64,000 bases of DNA, taken from NCBI RefSeq assembly GCF_901000735.1, contig NC_081545.1, forward strand, positions 29,417,513 through 29,481,512. The letters run 5' to 3'. The notes beneath the pieces are model-generated. The model was not told where the DNA came from. It searched no databases and saw only the letters and a list, made by a program, of their open reading frames with translations. A program made the position numbers and the translations under genes. The DNA is from Corylus avellana (Eukaryota > Streptophyta > Magnoliopsida > Fagales > Betulaceae). Shown here piece after piece: positions 44,020 to 56,888 of this stretch. Within the stretch, counting starts at the first letter, position 1. Every line of letters begins with the position of its first letter.

Positions 44020-47000
44020 TTACTTTGGCCTAAGCACGTCTGTGAAATTGCCCCTCATGATACGCCTGAATCTAGTGTCCTCTACGGGCAACGGTGACAC
44101 CGGCCTAGGGGACTCAGCTAGCTCTTGCGGTGGCTCTGCAGTTTCCTTCTTGCCCAACAGCCCACCCTCACCAAAGAAACTGCTCACTGATGAGGCAAGG
44201 CCAAGATGGGCATTCACCACCTTACTGATTGTCTCCAGAGTTCCACCTGATCTTTCCTTCATTATGATTTCAAGGGCTTCCTTGTGTGCTGGATCAAGCG
44301 CATCCGAGTCTTTTAACAGGTTCTGAACGGCAGGTAAGAGGAAGTCTCTAACGCTAGTTGCTGGGAGATCTGCAACTCAAGCAAAGATGAAATTCAGCCT
44401 CCTACGGGCATCATACATATAGCATGTGAAGTAGTTGAGATTATACAAGTAATCACAAATACATCAACAGCCACTGATAAAAACATTTGAAAAGGAACAA
44501 ATAATAGTCACTCATTACCCAAAATGCTTAGGCTCCATTGTTAAAATTCTTCTTTTGCTATTTGTTTTCTGTTCTTAAAAAGACATCAAATGTTTTATAG
44601 AACTCACACCTAGTTCTCATACTAGAGTCCATATATTGGTCCATGTCTTAGCCACTTCTTCTCAAACGGATAGTCCACAAAAAGCTAATTGACAACCACA
44701 TATAATGGTTCTGGGTCAAATTGTAGACCATTGAGGCAAAGATCTAAGAAACTCATGAGATTTTATTAGATTACACATGCTAGAAACAAACATCTGTCAT
44801 CTGTCCCAAAATTTTAGATGAACCAGTCATTTCTTACTTGACAGAAACCATACAAGTTCTGTGATATTTTTTACTAATTATTTGCCCAAACATCCAACAG
44901 AAACATATAAATAAGCAAAACATAGACACTCAACCAACTTCTACGGAGCAACCATATCACTAGAGCATATAACTCAATATCATGTGCAATCAACCTTGAG
45001 TTGAAGTTCATGACTGGCAATATATTTCAAAGTGGTGAAGGTAAAGGACATAAGAAGAACATAAATGCGGTCTTCCCAAAAAAAAAAAAAAAAAAAAGGA
45101 AGCAAACCTGTAGCGTCCAGAGCACGGATTGCCTCACAAAATGCATTGGCTTTCTCACGGCGACGCAAGACATCACTTGCAGAATTTGGCATGGCTGAGA
45201 GTTGGAAAATCTTGGACAAAAGATGTATATCATGTTAAAGAAACAAACAGCGTAATCCATTCACTTGATATTAGAAGGAAACTAGGAAAGTTATATATCT
45301 AATTCAAAACATTAAATGAGAAGTCTAAAGAATAATCTTCTTCTAAAGGAAGAAGGTTGAGGATATAATCTCGTAATCTTTCTGTTGTATGTGGTACAGC
45401 GACCACCAGTGCACGAACTACAGCAATAGTAGCTTCATGAGATCCATCTTCAAGAAAAGCATCCATTTGTACATGTATCTTATCAACAATCTAGGAATAT
45501 CGAAGTTTGATCAGCCACATGCGTTAAAACTGCTCCATTAACAAGGCCAATGTCAATTGAAGAGACAAAAAAGAATGATACCATATCATTTCTAAAATGC
45601 TGGGCCACAGCTCCGAACGCATCAATGCTTGCATACTTCACATTCAGGTTTTGGTCAGAGCCCAGAGTAACTAGGGCAGGCAAAATGTGAGCAGAAGCAA
45701 CTTTTGCATCAACATATGGCACCTATTAAACATATGTAATTACAGAAGTCACAATCTTAATGTCAGATGCACCTTGATATTTTGAATTCATAAAGTGAGT
45801 ATGCTTACAATGCATTTCAACAAATTGGCAGCACTGATTTTCATATTCATGTTGGAGCTCACAACCATTTCCCATAGAATGTTAAATATCATACCATGAT
45901 GTTCTTCAAATGTGCTGCATTATGGAAACGACCTATCACTCACACAATGAATTACAAAAATTTCGTTTTGAAGTGATTTTGATATACGAACCAAAGGAAA
46001 CGGACAGCATTGACAATCTCATTGCGCTTTGTTGGCATACTTTCCTCCATGCTACCTTCAACTAACAGCTTTCTCAAGTACTCTGCTAATTGCCCACGCT
46101 TGTTAGGAGCAGCCAAAACACCTGCCAAGAGTAGTGGTAGGACACACATAATAGCAAGTTTCTCGGCCACAGCAGTTCTTGGTCTCAAACCTGTAATCAA
46201 GCAACAGTCAAAGATCTCACAATGATGTGAAAGAACAGTAATGTGTTAAGATCCATTACCCTTTATTCTCGATTGGATGCCGGAAGGGAAAAATGTCAAA
46301 TCAGCATTATCTCCAACCGCTACCAAAAATACAGGCAGCATTATGTGTGTGAGATAAGAATCCCCAAATCGTTCAGAAAGAGCCAACAAAAACTGCATTA
46401 CCAATATATAGATTAATAAAAACTGGAAGAGCACTACTCTCATCATTAAGACAAATTGTAAACATGAACAGCCTTAAAGGGTACAAATTGATACCTTTGT
46501 AGTTCGATTTCGTAAACTATCTTCTTTCTGAGGTAACAAGCATGCTAGCTTAATCAAGTCTGGAAAGCAGTCAACATGCATCCATTCAAATGCAGGCCAT
46601 TCAACATGTCCCCTATCATATATTAAATGACTCAGAACCAAATATGACCAAAGGAAGACTCTCAAATGAAATAATGATATTATCTACAGATATAAGGTTA
46701 TGTAACAACTGAACGAAAAAATGTATTTATAAAACAAATAAAAGGGGCGGAGCTTACCCTGCATACAATTCAAGCAATGAGGTTGAAAATGCTGTTCCTG
46801 TTGTTTCAGGAGTAGGAGAAAATGGGCATGTCTCGAGTGCTTTCTGGCACATATAAGGAAGCAATTCTGTCAGCACTCTTAGCAAAACATCAATATTCCA
46901 GCGCTCTCTTTCTCCCAAAACATGAAGATGTGACTCCACAGACCCTTCAACCCCCGAAAGAGGTGGACAGCGCTGCAACATTAGGAAAGTACAGGAGAAA

Positions 47001-50000
47001 AGGTATTATAAAGCACAAATCAAAGAGTCCTCACTAACAAGTAAGAAATGGTAAGAAAGAAGCATACCTGAGCAGCGCTCACAATATGAGAAAGTGAAAC
47101 TCTTAAAACATGGTCTAATTTACTTCCCCAACTTATTACTGCAGGAAGTAGTTCTTTGAGTGTAGTTTCCACCACTACTCCAGAAGGATCACAGACCAAT
47201 TGGAACATGAGCTCCTCCACCTATCAACAAACAAAATAAATTATTGGAGAAACCATTTTTTTTTTCTTTTTTCATTTTATAGCTTCTTTCTCTTGTAAGC
47301 CATCGTATTATGTTAAGGGGAAAAGGCTCCATTCCCTAGACCATGTGTCATCAACCTGTTCTAGAGCTTACATTGCAGCCAATTCTGTCAAGTCAGAATT
47401 CTTCTCCATGACTGCCTCGAAGCATATTTAGTGAGGCTGACCTTGAAATATTTATCCACATTTGGAAAGCGCGGAAGCAGCAAAGCGAGATTATGAGCAG
47501 CAGCTTCCCGGACAACAGTTGCAGAATCTTCTATCAGTTGTTGCACAATAGATAAAATAAGAGAATCACGAATCTCAGGCCGTACAAATTCTGCAAGCTC
47601 TCCACATGATTGAGCAACAAGCAGCCTACGCTCCTCATACATGTGATTTATCTGCAATGCATGAAAGAAATGAATGAGTACCTATTCCTTGAGGTAAAAG
47701 CAACAGAATTGGTAAAATAAGATCTATTCATCGAGAAGGAAAAACTTACTTGTTCCCAGCACTGGGGAAGCAATTCTGTTTCTGTTCTCATCTCTCCAAC
47801 ATTCTTAGCAAGGTCAACGCATGCCTGAAACAGAGTCGAATAGATTAAACATCATGCTTTTAGCAGTATATCTGACTTACAACACAAATTTAATTCCTCA
47901 AGCAATAACCTACATCCATTATAATTCGTCTCTGTTGCTCATCTGGGCGTTTGATTAAATTAAACAATGTGTGGGTCAAGGAATCTCTGGTGCTGCTATC
48001 TGGATGGCGTTCAATCGCACACATTATCAGTGGAAGAAGCTCCTGTAGATAAATAACACCAATACATTATAAATAGAACACTTCATTTGGAAAAATACAG
48101 AGATAAATTGTAAGTTTAAAATAAAAAAATAAAAATTGCTCAAAAGCAAACCTCGCGATGGTTGATCAAGACGTAAGGTACAATCTTAGGCAAGGCATCT
48201 GCCAAGATCTGTATGGTTCCTAAGCCCTGTTGAAGCATAATAAATGTCAGATACGGAGTACAATAAAATTCCACCATACAAGCATATGTAAATTCTTCTT
48301 TTCATTTTTTGGGGAGATAGGGGAGTGATGCAAATTCAAAGTTTTGTATTTAAATGGAGGGTCGGCCCCATCAAGAAAATTAAGATTGCACTGTGACATT
48401 ATTACAAATAAGAATCCACCCCAAACCCCTGCAGCTTTTTCTGGCTGAGCTATAGGGAAAGACTGTATAATGCCCTTATACAAGAGTAAAATGAACTTGC
48501 CATATTTTCGGGAACAACTTCACCAGATGAATCGTCTGATTTTAAAAGTAGCCTGCTTTCTTCTGATCGCGGTTCACCATTATGTTTGGAAACATTTTCA
48601 ATGTTTTCCAAAGCATCATTATCATTTGACGGACTAAGTACAAACTCTTGTGAAACTTCCTTAGATTTATCCATGTTGTCATCCACAATTTGAGTAGCCT
48701 GTAATTGAGCAACTTTATTATCTACAACTCCGGATGATGCATCAACTGGATGAGATATTATGCTTTTATCTTCAAGTATCTCGAAAACTTTCTCTTCTGT
48801 CTGTGCAGATTCTTTCTCAGAATTGACGGAATTTACAGAATCAGAACTAATGTTTTTCGCTTTCAAACCTTCTATTTCCATCTGCAGTGATATTATTTCT
48901 TCCTTGTATTTTTCTAATGGTTGGGATTGCACATGATCAACATCACCAGCTATCAAATTCCGTCCCCAATGAGATCCTTCTATGTGCATTTTCAGTGCAG
49001 TGATTTCAGCTCTGCAATCATTCAGCTCCTTCCGCTGGCGCTCCAAGGACTGCTTCAAATCATGTACCTGAAAGTCAAGAAATCATCAAATTGTTCTCTC
49101 GTGTAGTTGAGTATCATTATTGTTTAGACAGCTGTCCTAGAATTTAGCGCAGTGAGGGAAAAGTACCAGGTTCTCTTTGTCTTTAAGATCCTTCTGAAGA
49201 GCTTCTAAGGATTTAGTTAATGCACTTATTTGACCTTCAGCCAAGTCTCTGTTCTTTAATAACAACTCCTTTTCATGATTAAGCCTCTCTTTTTCTTTTA
49301 GCAATGACGCATTTTCTCGAAGCATGGCAATTTTCTCCTGCAGCACAAGGTGCACCGTGCACTGTCATTATCCACAGTTCAGAGCAAACAGAAATTTGAA
49401 AGAGCTTCAAGATACATCAAATGATGCAACCTAAGTATTTACAACATAGGGATCGAGTATCTTTCACAATAATGTCTCAATCAAAGGAAAATTTAGAAAA
49501 AGAAGAAAAACCACTCTGCGCAACAGCAATTGGCAAAATAAATAGCAACGAAAATATGGGCAAAATTCACAACTCTTAAGGATAAGACTGCAATGACTTC
49601 AAGGATGTAGATCACAATTTGCATATTACCAATCTAATGAAAGAATGCTAGTTTTAGGAATGGTGCTTTACCAGACTACATATCCAAATCTTGACAGATA
49701 TATTGAACCACGATGGTCAATGCCAATTGATACATTGATGTATCTGTGCACTTTCAGGTCAACAGCTCCATTCTTATGTCTAAACAAATTAAGAGTGCAG
49801 ATAAAAATGTCTTCATGGGCGCAATGCGACATTGTTTTATTAATCAAAATTGCAATGATGAAAAGTTCAATTTCATTCATGAACCCATTTATACTCCCGT
49901 TAGCAGCATAATATTTATCAAGCACACTGGAGATCTCCTGTAAGAAAGCCAAAGTGGATTGCAGGTGATGATCTTTCAACAAGTCTAAGATCATCAAGTC

Positions 50001-53000
50001 TAGTGGAGCTTGGTGAAATGCAATAAATTAAAACAATGCAAAGGGCTACAGACATTTATCATAATCTCTTTGAAAGTACATAAGAAGTGACTTGCCTAAA
50101 TGTCTCAGGGAATACCTCAGCAGCCTCTGTAGTGGATGAAAGATACTGATAATAATAATGTCGTAAAGCATCTGGTACGCATGCAGGTGTATTCTGCCAA
50201 ACCTCTAGGTTCTGATCTGTGACCTGAAGTGAAAATATTGACAGGTTATGATAATATTTTTGAGATTAGATGCACAATTAATTGACAATCATACATATGT
50301 GACATGATTAGAGGTTTTATATATGCAGTGTGGCAACAAACAAGTCAGAAATTAACATACGAGATAGTTTCCAGTGCCATCTTTACTGCAATCAGCAGCT
50401 GCAAATCACATATCCTGCCTGATATGAACTTTTTCATATGCTCCTTTTATTTTCCTTAAATTTACTTTTTTATTTGAGAGCATTTTCTTGATTTCACAGA
50501 AAAAAAGAGCATGCATGTAACATGTGTTTTTCTGTCAGCTTTAACGAATTGAGCTACTACAAGAGTTCTTTTTACCATCGACTGGCAGTTAAATCTGGTT
50601 GAGTGTGATAGTTGGTAGTTCGTGGGGAGCACCATGTAAATGAGTGGTAATTAATGGGGCTAAGTGTAATTAATCCTAAAAATAAGATACAATCATATAA
50701 AAACCACTTCTTATGGACTTTTATGAATCTTTCTAAAGAAATAAATAAATAAATACTTGTTTGAATAAAGTCATGGCAGTGTTACCAAATTCTTGTACCC
50801 ACCCTATGATTTGTAAAGCAGATTATGCATATTAATTCGTGGTACTAGTACTACCATGTTCCAATTCCCAAAATATTGTAAAAGAAACCATAAAACATGG
50901 GGAAAATAAAAATTAAAAGAGATAAAGATTTGTCATTGATTAGTTTTTTATGTTTGTACATGCGTATATATCTATAAAAAATGGGTACATATGTGTATAT
51001 CTACATTTTGCATATCATACCAAAGCGACCAAATAAGCATTTTAATGTAAACACAACCCCGAATAGGGAACCTTGTATGCCTGGCCCCAATGTAACCCAC
51101 ACCGAGTATTGGACCATGCCAAATTCCTATACCCATATCATGAACCCAAAAATACATTGTTCCTGGTAATCTCAAATCATCCTGAGATTTTTTTTTAAAT
51201 AAAAAAATAAAAAGAAAGAAAAAAGCACATACAAATGCATACATAGCTAAATGCATGTTTTTCTCTTGCCAGGCTGGCAAGACAGCCTGCAAATGCATTA
51301 CATCCGATTGTTTCAGCCTTCCAATGGTGATTGACAAAAGTTGTCAAGAAAAATTAAGGAAGCTAGAAGAAAAACAACTAGGAAAAAGAACTCTTATTTT
51401 TCATTGATTAATTTATGTGTGTATATATACAAAAGTGTATATATGTGCATATGTACATACAAGCATATCTTACCAAAGTGACCCAAAGAGTCATTCTAAT
51501 GCTAACCACAACCCGAGATAGTGAACCTTCTAACCCTAGGTGTAACGACCTAGGGAAAAGAGTTAGCCACATCTGCGCTATTACCCCAAAAGGACTAGTC
51601 AATTTGGAGTTTCCCTAAAATTCATTATAAAACCCAGTTTCGCCTAGTAACTAGGCAATGTGGGACTTAGCACCCATGACTATCTTTATAACCCACACAC
51701 TTTATGTGGGTTTCTTCTCATCTTCCCAATATGGGACCAGGGGTGTTACAAACTCTCCCTCTTAAATTCCTGACATCCTCGACATGGCCACGTCATGTAG
51801 TGCTCCAGTACCACATGACCTGGCATTACTAGGTAGCTCTAATACCATTTGTAACAACCTAGGAAAAAACGCTAGCCACATTTGCGCTATTACTCCAAAA
51901 GGACTAGTCAGTTTGGAGCTTCCCTAGAATTCATTATAAAGCCCAATTTCACCTAGTAACTAAGCAATGTGAAACTTAGCACCCATAACTATCTTATAAA
52001 CCACACACTCTATGTGGGCTTCTTCTCATCTTCTCAATATGAGACTGGGGTGTTACACTAGGCCCAATGTACCTTGTACCAGGTATAGGAGCATGCCAAT
52101 ATCATGGTCCAAACTCAAAGGAAACTAAAAAAAACAACCACAAAAAAAAAAGAAAAAAAAAAAAAGAAGCTTAATTGTTATTGATGAATTTTACTTGTTT
52201 ATACATGCATTTGTATCTATATATAAGAATGTGCATACATATGTGCACGTGTGTACAAATACATATATGCATATCATTGCCAAAGGACCCAAAGGAACGT
52301 TCTAATGCGAGCCACAGCCCGAAATAGTGAAGCTCATAAGCCTAGCCCCATAACCGGGTATACAAGCATGCCACATCCCTGTACCTGTATCACGACCTCG
52401 AACATAGCATGTTCCAGGTAACTCTAGAAACAATATTCTAATGGTGATTGAAATAGGTTGATAAGAAAATTTAAGGAAATTAGAAGAAAACAACTAGGAA
52501 AAAGAAAACACATATGCATATGTCAATAAGAAAGAAAGAAGTCATCCTTTTCAGAAACAAATTGAACAAAGGAAGAGAGAGAAAGCAAATACATAGGGAG
52601 CGTTAACAGTCTTGCATACCTCTTCATAAAATGTCATTGCAGTGAGCCGATACCCTGCTATAAGTAAATATTCCTTTACAGCACAATTAAGATCTCGACG
52701 TTCATTATCCTTCAAAGGGCCCAAATCAGAGAAGGAAACATTTCTCGTTTTCCATTGAAATTCTGGTCCATTATTTACAGAAACATTTATATTTGACTCT
52801 GCAAAAGCATCCAAGATAGAAAGAATCGTTAAAATGACAGTAGTTTTTTCATAAGTAAAAAACAAACATGATAAGTAAATGACAGTACTTAGCAATTGAT
52901 TAGCAATTGATTATTTAGGAGGAGTACATTCAACTGTTGATCTTCAATATGACACTATTTAACAGTTGCTTTATTGGGTTTAGACAAAAACAACTGTCAC

Positions 53001-55627
53001 CTAATGGTAACAAGGGCGCAAACATGGGTGTTAGTCTCCAGGACATTGTGTAGCATGGTGATGAAAAATTGAATTCCAGCATATAAATACAAGCATAGTT
53101 GTCAATTTATTCATTGCAATTTACAAAAACAGAGAAATAAGCATCCTTACTATTTTATGCAATAAACTCATAGCCAATGCACTGGATATATTTGGTAGCT
53201 CATCATAAACATATGGCTTCATTGATTAAATAACTAAAAAACATGGACTCTTTCAGATAGAATGCAGTGCACATGTAGGATATTATCATGACAAACCATA
53301 TAATTGAACATAATACAGAAAAATCTGTCTGAAACGTACAAAAGAACATCAGTTAAAAACATCATGTACACATGAGAAATTACCACTCAATTCATCCAGG
53401 GGTATCTCTGTTTTCTTCTGTAATTCAGCCTTGTATTTCAAGATGTCCTCTTGGGCTAAACGAAGCTCATACTCACTGATTGCTAATTTTTCTTCTATTG
53501 CTTCTTTCTCTTCTAGCAAACTCTGAGGGTCCGCAACTGCATTTCAATAATGAAAGAGGAAAAGAAGAGAATCAGTCATGTTCTGAATTTAATGAAGAAA
53601 CATAAAATTAAATTTGGAATTTTAATTTGTGATTCAAGCATGAACCAGAATCATCTAAAGGTGCATTCATTGCATAACCAAATTTTAATTTTCAACGAGA
53701 CCAAGAAAAGCATGATTAAATATTCCAACTAATGAACTAATGGTATCAGCAACGACCACTAAGAAACAAGTGATTCAAAGGTGGAACGCATATTAATGTA
53801 TTACACCCATCATATTCCTCTTGTTCACGTGGACAACCTGGAGGGGCATGAAAAGCATGATTAAATATTCCAACTAATGAACTAATGGTATCAGCAACGA
53901 CCACCGAGAAACAAATTATTCAAAGGTGGAATGCATATTAATGTATTACACCAATCATGTTCCTCGTTGTTCATGTGGAAAACCTGGAGGGGCAAGGATA
54001 ATCATTCTTTAAACAACGTAGAGCAGAATACAAATTCACTCCAAGCCATTTTCCTGTGTTCATTATTTGATGGCTGCATGCTTTAGGTAGCATAAATTGT
54101 GATTCTTTCTTGGAGTTCATTGCTCTCTTAAATTTTTTGGTTTAAGCTTCTTGAGAGGATAAAGTATACTCATCCTGTGTATCTATTTATTTTTTTCTTT
54201 AATAAATCCTTTAAGATGTAACTTAGGCTCTTTGAAAAAATAAATCCTGGAAATGTTAAGACCCTGCATTACATTGTGCTGCTGGGCTGCAGAAAACTGC
54301 ATAAAACAATGAATCCTGCTTTTCTTCTTAGTAAGTGACACTTCCCTAGAAATACATTAGGCTCTAGTTGGAGGAAATATGTTAGTCACAGCCTTAAATG
54401 TTTTTCTGGTTGATGATCAGGTAAAACTTAACATGATATCTGCCTTTTACCAGTTTTTATTGCATTATCTTTTTATTTTTTTATTTTTTTGATGAGTAAT
54501 GCAATATATATCAAAAACCGCAGAGGGGCTCAACTCTAGTACACAGGAAGTATACAAGAGAACACATAAATATGAGCATTATCAAACCATACCATGTAAG
54601 TCTTCCTATTTTATAGCAGTTAACAAATTTACTACATATACAAGACATGATACAACGTGACATAGAATCTTACTAGCTCCTCTGACCACAATGCATTTTA
54701 CAATTATATATTTCTCAAGTTTCCACCTAGGCACCTACTATACTTCAAAGAATACGTCGCAACATTTCCTACCACCACTGTAATTGGAAGGCCATTAACT
54801 TTGTACGATGAAGTGTAAGTAAATCTCAGTGATCTAGTGGATAAAGTTATTCTCTTTCCTTATTTTCTTTCTTGGTTCTAGCCAATATGTGAACCTAAAT
54901 TTGAAATGGCGCCACCAATAAAAAAATATTGAATGTGCCAAAACCATTAGGCAGAAATATGCATCAGTGGATGCGTATCTCACTCACATTAATATAATTT
55001 TCCTAGACATTGACTTAGGGATTCCTTCATGAATCCTAAAGAAAGCACCACGTTGTTCCTCTAGTAGACTTCTGTATACGCTAGATCTGGAGACTGAGAA
55101 AAATGAAGACAAAAATCATAATCGGATTGAATGTTTTATGTCATTTCAACTGAGAGTAACTAAAAGGATATCTTTAGCCAAGTCGAATAATCTTCTTAGA
55201 ATCAATTGATAGGTTCAGTCTCCGCCACAGCAATGAACCAAATAATTATGATCCAAGCTCTCAGTCTCATTGCCTTCCTCAACAACGAAATGGAGCAAGA
55301 GCTGTTTCTTGATTGATCATTTTTCTAAATGTTTCTGAACATTATAATTAAACGTCAAGAACTGGATGTTTTCTGTATCGCAAATTTCTCAACGCCGCAA
55401 TTTGACTTGAAAAATGGCATGCATTTGTTTAGGACAAATCTAATCCTTATCGATTCTCCGAATCCCAAGACATAAAATTGACCTCCAAATAGAATCGAAA
55501 AAGCTACCAGTAACTCAGTAACAAAGGAACCAATATCATACATATTGAACTACAATTAAATCAAATTCTCTCAAACTTCCAAATCTATTCTCAAAAATGG
55601 ACACCCCAATTAAACCAATCTTCATTT

Positions 55628-55664
<37 letters not shown>

Positions 55665-55881
55665 GTGAGAGAGAGAGAGAACCTCGTAAAGAGCTGAAGC
55701 GAGAGATCTGGTCGGGAGGGAACTGAGAGGCATCAGAGAAGAATTCCTTGAGGCGAATCGCCTGGGCGTCTCTGCCATCGTCGAGGAGCTCGTGGAGGAG
55801 CTCGAATGCCGTCAACAAGTACCTCTCCTCCAACAGAAAGTTCACCGCGCAATTGCACAGCGACGACCTCTCCACATCCAT
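44020..55881 (-). CDS. RELCH-like protein (LisH, coiled coil and HEAT repeats), 20 exons
   Basis: Exons, minus strand: 55881-55683, 53536-53384, 52798-52620, 50223-50116, 49337-49167, 49067-48501, 48226-48152, 48042-47914, 47824-47750, 47651-47442, 47220-47068, 46972-46758, 46612-46495, 46392-46260, 46190-45992, 45914-45809, 45722-45582, 45490-45367, 45224-45108, 44369-44020. They sum to 3522 nt (1173 residues), and all phases join. A LisH motif lies near residues 7-37 (CAVNFLLEERYLLTAFELLHE) and a second near 150-177 (CAVKEYLLIAGYRLTAMTFYEE). A coiled coil covers about 214-330, then an acidic Ser-rich linker, then HEAT-type helices to about 1090. In mammals RELCH/KIAA1468 binds Rab11 and OSBP in endosome-to-Golgi sterol transport; the plant role is not established. 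One intron is AT-AC (U12 type) and one is GC-AG; the rest are GT-AG. Confidence 0.92.
45225..45366 (-). other. U12-type AT-AC intron in the RELCH-like gene
   Basis: On the minus strand the intron begins ATATCCTC (U12 consensus ATATCCTT) and ends in AC (..GATATAC). The branch-point-like TTTCTTTAAC spans 45243-45234, with the branch A 10 nt from the 3' end. Joining 45367 to 45224 restores RDYLLSKIFQ, the sequence I expect in plant homologues. No GT-AG pair nearby keeps the frame. Confidence 0.88.
48227..48500 (-). other. GC-AG intron in the RELCH-like gene
   Basis: The exon ends ..GAAAATATG, followed by GCAAGT, which is the strong consensus for GC donors. The acceptor is ACAG before GGCTTAGGAACC. 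The join keeps phase 0 and gives PENM/GLGTIQILADAL. Reading through the donor would end at a stop at about 48450. Confidence 0.82.
50935..52510. repeat. Three diverged intronic units of about 300 bp
   Basis: Units start near 50935, 51395 and 52170. Each runs CATTGATTA.TTTT, TATATACATATGTG.ATAT, GCATATC.T.CCAAAG.GACC, then ACAACCCGA.ATAG.GAACC, and ends near AAGAAAA.CAACTAGGAAAAAG. They lie in intron 3 of the RELCH-like gene. The middle unit is split by a TRIM insertion. Confidence 0.7.
51536..52063 (-). mobile_element. Complete TRIM retroelement with target-site duplication
   Basis: Two direct LTRs, 51541-51750 and 51850-52058, about 85-90% alike by eye, enclose only 99 bp. Read on the minus strand the LTR starts TGTAACACCCC and ends GTTACA. 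Just inside is a primer-binding site TGGTATTAGAGC, close to the complement of initiator Met-tRNA (TGGTATCAGAGC). A purine tract AAGAGGGAGAG precedes the other LTR. Flanking CTAGG at 51536-51540 and 52059-52063 is the 5-bp duplication. At 518 bp and with no coding sequence it is non-autonomous. It lies in intron 3 of the RELCH-like gene, in the same orientation. Confidence 0.92.
53706..53993. repeat. Two 145-bp tandem units in intron 1 of the RELCH-like gene
   Basis: Units 53706-53850 and 53851-53993 share AAAAGCATGATTAAATATTC, GGTATCAGCAACGACCAC and CCTGGAGGGGCA, with roughly 90% identity by eye. No coding frame. Confidence 0.85.
54463..54600 (-). mobile_element. LINE 3' tail fragment
   Basis: On the minus strand, a short 3' end with words such as CTTGTATACTTCCTGTGTAC and TGATATATATTGCATTACTC ends in an A-rich tail (T-runs at 54468-54489 on the plus strand). 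From memory, similar tails are abundant in LINEs of Fagales trees; that is weak taxonomic evidence only. Confidence 0.5.
55628..55680. repeat. (GA)n microsatellite abutting the exon 1 donor of the RELCH-like gene
   Basis: On the coding strand the donor is CGAG/GTTCTCTCTC and the CT repeat starts at once, so length changes act right at the 5' splice site. A second CT/TA repeat is in the 5' UTR (55887-55915). Confidence 0.9.
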
Positions 55882-56712
55882 CTCACTCTCTCTTTCTCTC
55901 TCTATATATATATATCAGATTGATATATCCAAACCCTAATCTCTCTCTCTCTCCGTCGCCATTGGAAAATTGACGAAGCTCTTGAGCTAGATCTCTGTGT
56001 GTTTGTACAGCAAAAATGTCCACAGGGCTTTTGTGTGTGCTCGGGTAGTTGGAGGAGGGGGAACGGGGTTGTGCTGCTATGCATCCGCGTAAGGCTTCAT
56101 GGTTAGCTATAATCAGTAACAGCCGCTGACTTGGTGACAGAATATTGACTGTTGGATTGTGCTGACTTTAAATTTTTCTATTAAGGGAAATTGATGGTCT
56201 GGATGAGGCAGAATTATGGCCCCCCTTTCAGATTCATTTCCTGATCCCGGGAAAGGTCAGATCTGTTTAGCGTGTGGCTAGGCTATGCCTTTTTAGTGTA
56301 CTGCGATTCAGCGAATAAGGATAACGGTTGAACTTTCGACGGGACCGGCATTAACTAATTGCTGTTAAATGTAATTTTGGAGCATTTTTTGGCCAGCATA
56401 TAGATTAAACAAAAAAATAAAAACCACTTCTTAAACAGTTGAGCCCATTTGCAGGATGAGACTTAGGTGTTGGGTCTACTGTCCACACACCGCACCGGTG
56501 TGAGTACTGTTCACTCACACCGGGTGGTGTAACACCTGAAATTTAAAAACAATAAATGTTTTTCGTTTGGGTTTACAATTTTTTTTCTATTTTATTTAAC
56601 TAAATTTAAAATTGTGAATATCTAGAAAAAAACAAAAAAAGTTGAGATTATATTTGACTCTTTGAGTTGTTTAAAGAATATAAAATCTAATAATAAAAAA
56701 TCTAATTCAAAA

Positions 56713-56760
<48 letters not shown>

Positions 56761-56888
56761 CAAAAAAATTTTAAAAAAAAATTTGGGGTGGTTCAAGGGG
56801 TGGCTCATCCACCCCCAAAACTAATGGGACCGGCCACCCCCAATAGCGGTTTTAGGGTAGCTCTGCCACCCTAAAAACAGGCTGAAAA

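Noticed and set aside
45300..45366. Reading RELCH exon on past 45367 (YILNLLPLEEDY..)
   Set aside because: No usable GT donor, and the sequence departs from the expected RDYLLSKIFQ; the AT-AC intron explains it.
48450..48500. Extension of RELCH exon 6 past 48501 to an in-frame stop
   Set aside because: A consensus GC donor at 48500 and conserved downstream exons show that this is intron.
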